This document shows positions 57,701 to 64,000 of a DNA stretch of 64,000 nt, in pieces. Position numbers and translations under genes: made by a program. The stretch's first letter is position 1. The number at the start of each line of letters is the position of its first letter. A model generated the notes under the pieces. That model was given only the letters and a program-made list of their open reading frames with translations. It made no database searches and had not been told where the DNA came from. This stretch comes from Myripristis murdjan (lineage: Eukaryota; Chordata; Actinopteri; Holocentriformes; Holocentridae), in the NCBI RefSeq assembly GCF_902150065.1, contig NC_043995.1:7463001-7527000 (forward strand), given 5' to 3'.

Positions 57701-60700
57701 ATCCACATCTGAGTCGGGGCTGCAGAAATGTGGTCAGTGAACTGCGCGTCGTGTATTTGAACTGACAAGAAAAGAAAATAACGTGTCGAAGTCAAAGGCA
57801 TGAAAGAGTCTGTGTATCTTTGTGTGCGCGAGGGTTTCATGTGCACCGAAGAAAAACAGGCAACGGAAAAATAACATTCTGAGAAACATTAGACAGCAAG
57901 GAGCGGGAGAGAGAGAGAGGAGGCCGGCCTCACCTTTCTGTACCACTCTCTCCAGGATATTCATGTAGTTTTTCTGCGCCACTCCGCTGAGCGAGGGGAG
58001 CTGGGACTTGGCGATAAGCTCCAGCAGCTAGAGCGGAGAAAGACAGAGACGGGCAGAGAGGAGAAAGGGAAGAAGAAATGTTACATAAATTTCACCCCGT
58101 CGGCCTCTGAAAATCTCCGCTCCATTCCTTCATTTATTTGCCGTTTGTAATTCTGCATTCTTAAAAAGGCGCTCGCGTTCCTAACGATAAATGCTGTCTA
58201 GAAAAGCACAGGGCATATTTGGAGCCGTTCCACCGGGTCATTATTCTCAACAGAGGCCGGAGGCTGGATCCAAGGAACACATAACAGCATTCTTGGCAGA
58301 GTTCGGCCTCTTCAGGGAAGAAGCTACTAGAAAGGTGCTGGAAAACAAGCTCTCAGGTTGTCAACAGCAACGTCGGCATCAACACACTGTTTTAAATCAT
58401 TTGACTCCTGATCCTTGTGACATTCGAATTATTCCGATCATTTGACTGTCCGTGCGCTTGCGTGCCTGCGTGTGTTTGTGGCCCTTGGCCGGTGGGCAAG
58501 CAGCGGGCCCCGGGGTGGCATGTCTGGCATGCAACAACAGAGGCTGTGACATCATGGAGAAACTCAGCTCCCCCTTGCTCAATCCTTGAACCACAGCATG
58601 TGACCTTTGTCATCAGCCCAACATCAATACATCAACTCACTGCGGGCTACTTTGTGGGCAAACTGTGGAACGAGCTAAAACCCAAAGAGACACACAGCAG
58701 TGTTCTCAGCCCAGATATGAGAATTAACATCTGGAACATACACAGCAGCCGAGAGCACGCACTGCATGTGCTTTCCTTTTTGAACTTTGTGAACTGGTGA
58801 AGTTGGTAAGTGGAAAATATATAAACCGACTACTGGAAATCTGCACCGAGGCAAGCATTCAACCAACTCTCAGATAAAAAGATACTGAGCTTTGGTGTGT
58901 TTCAATTACCCAACTTTAAAAGCCCAAGAAAATAACCCGTCTCCCTCATCCTCTGCCTCCTTGACCTCCTTACTCATTTCAAAAGTCTTCACTCCTTGTT
59001 CCTTTCCATTCTCTCCAGCTCCATCCATCCCTATAACCTAATCCCATACCCTCCTTCTTTTCACAGCCCATGAAGTGCTCCTCTCTTTGTAGAGCAGCAG
59101 AGCAGAACAATATGCGTTTCTGTGTCTACTTTTAGCCCCTCGCTGTTACCTAAAGTGCACTTCATAACTTGGCTCGCAGCTCTTGCCTTTGCACTGACAC
59201 AACAACCGCATTAGAAGTACTACATCTTCTTGTTATTGTGTAATGTCACTGATAAAAACCCGAGATAACTCCAATGTGTGTTTTTTATTCTGAAAATAAC
59301 CTCTTTTTCTGTGGTCCGAGCACAGAGAGGGCAGCTTGTTGTCTCTCTGCGGGAGAATCTGATCTGTGTAACTGAGACCGAGTTAAATGAACCCGGCAAA
59401 TGCCATCAGACACAACCGGTAAAGAGTGGTGACCTAGGACACCGTGTCCAGACCAGGCGCTAGTGTTACACAGTCATATTGTTCTTTGGGCTTACCACAC
59501 TACACTGCACTCATAAGCTGGAGCCTGCACTGAAAGGTCAGCACAAAACTTTTAACAGTGGCAACACATTTGTGCAAAAAGAATAATTCATCTAAGAGAT
59601 GAAATAGCCCAGAAATGGATGTCTATTCTGATTTTTTCCAGGTACATTAATATACACTATGAGATCAGATTCACCGGGTTTACCCTGGCCTTTATGAGTT
59701 TCTGAAAATAGACAAAAGGCAACAAAATAGTTATAAACACCGATACCCTGCAGCTGTGTTGGGCTGCCAAAATGGAAAGGCAATCCGTCCGTCTCCACCT
59801 GACCGGGACTTCAGCGGAGAATAGCAGTTTACAATATGAGTGCGACTGTCCAGAGCGGGCGGAAAGAGAAAGGGAGCGCAGTGCAAAAAGAAGACAGAGA
59901 GGAAAAAAAGAGAAGAGCAGCTTAGGGAAGAAGAGAGTGAGAAACAGAAGACAGAAGACAGAGAAGGAGGGGGTCTGGGCCTCTGGGGGGGGGGGGGTGG
60001 TCGCCTGACTCCCAGGTCTGGTTTCATAAACCCCTGCCGGGCAGTCGCACCTCACTGCACAGCTGTCAGCCCCCTTCACCGTCGCGGCGCAGGAGAACAG
60101 AAAACAGCACAGGACTCTGGTTGGCCTATGGCTGACCCCCCCGTCCCCTCCCTCCCCTTCCTCCCCGTAGCCCCCCACCCTCAGTGACCTTTCCCTTTCC
60201 CTGCCAAGGCCGCATGGGTGTCTCTGTGTCTGCAGCGGAGCCTCAACTCACATGGGACCACATGTGGAAGCGTTGATGGATAGGTCTTTCGGCTCAGCGC
60301 GGCGGAACGGCGGGGATTCCCAATGGGACTAAATATATATGTTCTGCGATGACATCCCATAATGCAATGCCACCGCTTTCCTCTCATAACCTTGGAGATA
60401 TGTCACATCGACCCGCTCAGGTGGCCACGTTACAGCAGCCATTTTGCATCCCATGCTCGTCAATATTTGACTGAGCGGGGATGCCAAACAGCAGGAATGA
60501 CAGCAAAGTATGCAGATTAGAGTGTGTCATGACTTTAATATTTACTGTGCGATTCAATTCAGCTCCAAACGTTGTGAATTCTGTATATCATTGGAGAAAT
60601 GAGAGTGAAACTACCCAAAAAGCACAAACACACACAGTCCTCCTCCACCCCCCACACACAAACGTGCACACACACACACACACACTCCCTGGGTCAATAT

Positions 60701-61845
60701 CATCTCCATTGAGAGCCCCTTGTCTGGAGAGCATTGATAAGAGCCTGGCAGAAGCCTACACACCCTCAGCGTGAACCTTAACCCCTCCTCGACCAGTGAC
60801 AAAACATCTGCCACTGAGATGGCATGTAACACCCAGAGAGACAGACAAACAAAAAGGGGACGGAAGAGAAAAGAAAGAGGACGAGGACTCACTCTGACGA
60901 CGTAATTAAATCTTCTTGTGTCCTTGATGGCGCTGCAGAAATCTAAGCGGTTGAAGGCCTCTCCCAGCGTACAATATCCGTGGCGCTGGGGGAATTTAAT
61001 TATCAGGGTATTAGATTCCAATCCTTGGCTGGGGTGTAGAGTTTTCTCAGCATGTTTACATTAGCAATGACGATATGAAAAGTTGATATGAAACTAAATT
61101 AGGATTGCTCGCTCGTTACCTCCTTGGTGCTCCCTTTATGAACGTAAATCCACTTCTCCCTGTGGAAATCTGCAAAAAAAACATTTTTTATTAGTGTCTG
61201 CCCTGATTAGGAAGCTGATGTTATATGATATATGCACACATTTGCACACACACACACACACATGCACACATGTATGTATGCACACCGACTGTGAAATGAT
61301 TTGAAATTCTTCATAAACCATGTTATTATGAGCAGTTATCCTCATGAATGTTACATAATGTATCCTCCAGAAATGACTTAGGATAATATTTCATGTTTTA
61401 TAACCCCACATATGAAACAACAAAATCTTATCCATTGTTTATTTATATACACATATATAATTCCAATTCTGGGGGCCTTTCAGTGTGACTCACAGGGGAC
61501 CTTGGTGTTGTTGTTCATGAGGTCCTTTTTCCTCTTCTTGGCAGCCATGTCGTAGTTGAGAGAGAGCAGCAGGTTCTCCTTGTTGAAACACTCCTCCTCC
61601 TCCTCGGCTTTGCAGTATCTGGAATAACATAATGAGGAATGTTTTCCTGTCATCACTAAAAGAAAAAAAAAATCACCTGATCATTTCATTTTAGGATGCA
61701 GATCCAATCGTCTGCATTTTATTAGAAGTGGATGCCTGAGCGAGGGGCTTATGTGAGCTGGTTCATGTGTGCTCAGAAAACAGTGAGGGTGTCAGATTTC
61801 CAACTTTTCCATTCCTTGGCTCTACCTTTGTTCTACATGTGCTTT

Positions 61846-61879
<34 letters not shown>

Positions 61880-62481
61880 CTGACAGTAACGTGCATGGCC
61901 AGGTACAGATGATCTGAGCAGGCTGCTGCCCCGCTGACAGTGTTGTCTAATCATTCTGGAAAGTGGACAGACTCAGCAGACGTCTGTTAATCCAGTCACT
62001 TGTTGTGTGGTTATTAATAGCTCAGTGATTAGCCTGCAAAGGGAGCGCTGCCCCAGAAAAACAAAGACACGGACAAAGATTTCAGGAGGATGGAAACAAA
62101 GTTTAGGTGCGGGCCTGTCGCTGCGTCCCTGCTCACAAATCGCTTCAGCTTTGAACTCCAACATGTTGCACGGACATTCCTCAAACCCCCCCTGTCTCTC
62201 TCTGTCTCTGTCTCTGTCTCCGTCTCTGTCTCTGTCTCTGTCTCAGCTCACAAGTGATGGCGCATTCAAGTGTTGCGCAATTTCAAAAGCAGCACGATGG
62301 AGACAACCAAAACACATCCGCGCACCACACCACACACACACTACACACACTCCCCGTGGGTGACAAACCTCTCCACGGACACGTTGTTGTTTTTGTCGTC
62401 TGCTGTGGTCTTTTTCCATCCCTCCTCGGTTTTAACCCAACTCTGGCCAGGGGACCTCCAATCCTGTCCCAGAAAAGGCAT
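54744..62481 (-). CDS. fbxo32: FBXO32 (atrogin-1/MAFbx), muscle F-box protein, 9 coding exons
   Basis: Exons (complement): 62369-62481, 61494-61618, 61120-61169, 60893-60985, 57934-58027, 56823-57007, 56187-56369, 55260-55403 and 54744-54833. They join in phase to 358 residues (human 355). FBXO32 is the substrate receptor of an SCF (SKP1-CUL1-RBX1) ubiquitin ligase that marks muscle proteins such as MyoD and eIF3f for degradation during atrophy. Landmarks: the start [18 protein letters not shown]; a basic stretch AAKKRKKD that could be a nuclear signal; [20 protein letters not shown] and GEAFNRLDF; the leucine-rich helical region [33 protein letters not shown]-type text as [20 protein letters not shown]; the F-box at roughly residues 225-285 ([31 protein letters not shown]); and the end [11 protein letters not shown]...[25 protein letters not shown] and NNPESC match FBXO32 better than its paralogue FBXO25. 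Intron 8 carries a MITE, and intron 4 (58028-60892) is the largest and has no nested gene that I can see. Confidence 0.95.
54969..55239. mobile_element. MITE in fbxo32 intron 8
   Basis: Ends AAAGGAACACGCCAGTGTTTTGGG and the complement of CCCAACACGTTGGGGTGTTCCTTT match closely as inverted repeats. Inside, TTGCTGGAGCTAGGCTAACAACTCCCATAGACTTCAAGTCTTTATGCTAAGCTAAC is text I recognise from a very common teleost MITE. About 270 bp, non-coding. It fills more than half of the 426-bp intron between exons 8 and 9. Confidence 0.8.
58028..60892 (-). other. fbxo32 intron 4
   Basis: The largest intron of the gene, with no supported exon. A purine-rich segment lies at 59855-59970 and a G-run at about 59986-59999. 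A GC-rich block at 60030-60480 contains GCCATTTTG and AATATATATG words and might be regulatory. A (CA)n run lies at about 60668-60684. Confidence 0.5.
61851..61876. repeat. Poly(A) tract in fbxo32 intron 1
   Basis: A homopolymer A run of about 26 bases (T-run in transcript sense), about 230 bases upstream of the exon 2 acceptor. Confidence 0.9.
62194..62244. repeat. (CTGTCT)n simple repeat in fbxo32 intron 1
   Basis: Tandem hexanucleotide CTGTCT with one CCGTCT variant, about eight units, roughly 125 bases downstream of the exon 1 donor. Confidence 0.9.
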
Positions 62482-62636
62482 CTTCACTTGATGCTGCTAC
62501 TCAAACAAGGACCAAAAAAAAGTAATCAGGAGTGAGTGCAAGCTGTCGGTGGCCTGATCAAAGTGCAGGAGTGCTCCTGGCTCGGTTCCCGGTGTGTGTG
62601 CCTTGCTCAAACTGCTTTGTCTTGGTTGTGTTTCGG

Positions 62637-62748
62637 CTCTACTGTTGTCATTGCGCAGCTCTTCTTATATCCTCCAACTCGGAACCCGGAAACACTTGAG
62701 GCCCGCCCCCTTTGGAAACTTCCCTGCAACACGTGGCTTTGTTTATCA
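62637..62748 (-). promoter_or_regulatory. fbxo32: fbxo32 proximal promoter with a forkhead (FOXO-type) site
   Basis: Read on the minus strand towards the gene: GATAAACAAAG (complement of about 62738-62748) fits the forkhead core RTAAAYA. A palindromic E-box CACGTG lies at 62730-62735, a GC box (GGGGCGGGC) is the complement of 62701-62709, and a TATA-like ATATAAG is the complement of 62664-62670. A start near 62635 would give a 5' UTR of about 150 bases. FOXO factors are the established activators of atrogin-1, so the forkhead site fits the gene. Confidence 0.6.
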
Positions 62749-62782
62749 TCTTCAGCGTTGCAAAACTTCTTGGGGACGTGAG

Positions 62783-63043
62783 CAGGCGATCCCAAACTTT
62801 TCATGTCAAGGACCCCCCGGATGGACACGCGACACCGCCGACCCCGCTTTGATAAGGTTTTGAACCGAGAAAGCCCATGTGGAAGCATTTTCGGTGTCGG
62901 TGGAGGGTTATGTAACTGTCTTCACCGTGAGAGGGGAGGATACAGCTCTGAAGCGAGGAGTACACGATCAGCCTCATGCACTCCTTATTTTCCCCCCATC
63001 CCGTGGCTGAAAGGGCCCCCAGACCCCACTTAGGAAACCACTG
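62783..63043. mobile_element. hAT-like MITE in the fbxo32 upstream region
   Basis: Ends CAGGCGATCCCAAACTTTTC and the complement of ...TTAGGAAACCACTG (CAGTGGTTTCCTAA) are inverted. They resemble the CAGTGGTTCCCAA...GGACCCC ends of a known type of fish hAT MITE. AAGGACCCCCC lies near the left end and GGGCCCCCAGACCCC near the right. About 260 bp, non-coding. A target duplication is unclear. Confidence 0.7.
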
Positions 63044-64000
63044 GACCCGCTCTGTGTCTCACTGAAATGAGAGCAGTGTAGTGCAGTTTTCATTCCAGCA
63101 CTGGGCCTGTGAATCCCCTGATTCTTAGTCACTCTTGGTATTATAAATAGATAATCTTGTCCTCAGGATTTCACCAGAGTGTTGGGTTGCTTTGTGCATG
63201 TATTTATTTACTCTTGGTTTATCTGGGGTGGAGGGCCAATATTGTTTCTATAAAAAATTATCCATGAAGATGAGACAGCGGTATTTTTGTTTTTCAGTTT
63301 ATTATTACTTTTATTTTTTGTAGCTGGTGTATTAATTTGTTTATTTTGTTTGATTGTATTTTATCATACATAGATTTTTTTCCTACTGCCTTTTTATCTC
63401 TTTTACTGTCTTTATCTTTCAACATCCTGTTGTCCTCTCTGCTGTATTTTGCATCTTTTGTTTCCTTGTTTTTACCTTATCTTGATTTTGCCTTCATATT
63501 GTAGTGCTCTCTCTGTTGTCATTTTGCTTTCTGATTATTCTGCTTTGCTCTGTTTTTGCTGGGTTTTTAAAGGTGTTATATGCATAGAGCTTATATATTA
63601 TGTTTCTTTTGGACCACATTTGTGAGAAAAGATGTAGTGGACCTGGGTCTGCTGAGGCCACTGGGTCAGCTCTTATCAGCTCAATTAAACACGACATGTG
63701 TCGACACTTATAGACGCACAGCCCAGGAGGATTTTGGGAAACTCGTCAAGCAAACAAGTTCAAATAAGTTCAAAGTATAATCCTCTTTGTTTATGGTGAA
63801 GAGTGCCTTTCTCACATCCATCTGCTTTTTAAAAGGCCAACAAAACCCATTCAGACTCCAAACACCGCATCTGTTGGCTACCAATAAAACGTCTCCATTG
63901 AAACCAACACGGATGTAATTACGGGAACTGTGGTGGCTTGTTAGAGTGGGGTGACCAAAGAAATCGAATTCAGTTTCTGTGGAGGGGGGGCCTTTGTGCC
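63044..64000. other. Intergenic region upstream of fbxo32
   Basis: No supported gene. A strongly T-rich stretch spans 63270-63580. The short open frame at 63580-63780 has no recognisable similarity or splice context. Confidence 0.5.

Noticed and set aside
59657-60178. 173-residue minus-strand open frame in fbxo32 intron 4
   Set aside because: It is composed largely of Pro/Ser/Leu-rich low-complexity translation of purine/pyrimidine-rich DNA, and it does not match any FBXO32 exon.
54744-62481. FBXO25 as the identity of the F-box gene
   Set aside because: Paralogue-specific stretches ([42 protein letters not shown]) match FBXO32 better.

Overview
This is a vertebrate, teleost-fish-like nuclear genomic window. 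Genes are split into many short exons with GT..AG introns, (CA)n and (GA)n microsatellites are very frequent, and short non-autonomous DNA transposons of types common in percomorph fish sit in introns. I joined exons by eye from splice signals, reading phase and recalled human and zebrafish proteins. No alignment was run.

Layout. (1) 1-57: possible last bases of an Ig-domain exon of a plus-strand gene that lies mostly left of the window (weak call). (2) About 29300 down to about 3050, minus strand: one long gene, soga3 (MTCL3), whose 3' half is the part called KIAA0408 in human. Sixteen coding exons join in phase to a protein of about 2038 residues. An alternative last exon at 21421-21531 ends a short form of about 852 residues with a hydrophobic, membrane-anchor-like tail. 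(3) About 29300-37090: intergenic, with a LINE 3' fragment, an old dispersed repeat and many simple repeats. (4) About 43150 down to 38961, minus strand: elovl4 (elovl4a-like), complete, 319 residues, with a TATA box and a non-coding first exon. (5) 45238-50109, plus strand: prelid3a (slmo1), complete, 178 residues, with three hAT-like MITEs in its introns and a long 3' UTR. (6) 62481 down to 54744, minus strand: fbxo32 (atrogin-1/MAFbx), complete, 358 residues, with a compact promoter carrying a forkhead site and a hAT-like MITE just upstream. prelid3a and fbxo32 converge tail to tail, with predicted poly(A) signals about 70 bp apart near 53230-53307. elovl4 and prelid3a are divergent, with about 1.7 kb between their predicted 5' ends.

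The four genes do not form a pathway. SOGA3 is a coiled-coil, microtubule-associated-type protein. ELOVL4 elongates very-long-chain fatty acids in the ER. PRELID3A is a mitochondrial lipid-transfer protein of the PRELI family. FBXO32 is the substrate receptor of an SCF ubiquitin ligase for muscle proteins. As I recall, the human orthologues lie on chromosomes 6, 6, 18 and 8, so the neighbourhood is probably a fish-lineage arrangement. The most interesting points are the soga3/KIAA0408 locus reading as one gene with a switchable membrane tail, a candidate internal promoter and enhancer in the intron that divides its halves, and the clustering of MITEs around prelid3a and fbxo32. I saw no CRISPR array, no rRNA or tRNA gene I could support, and no retrovirus-like element.
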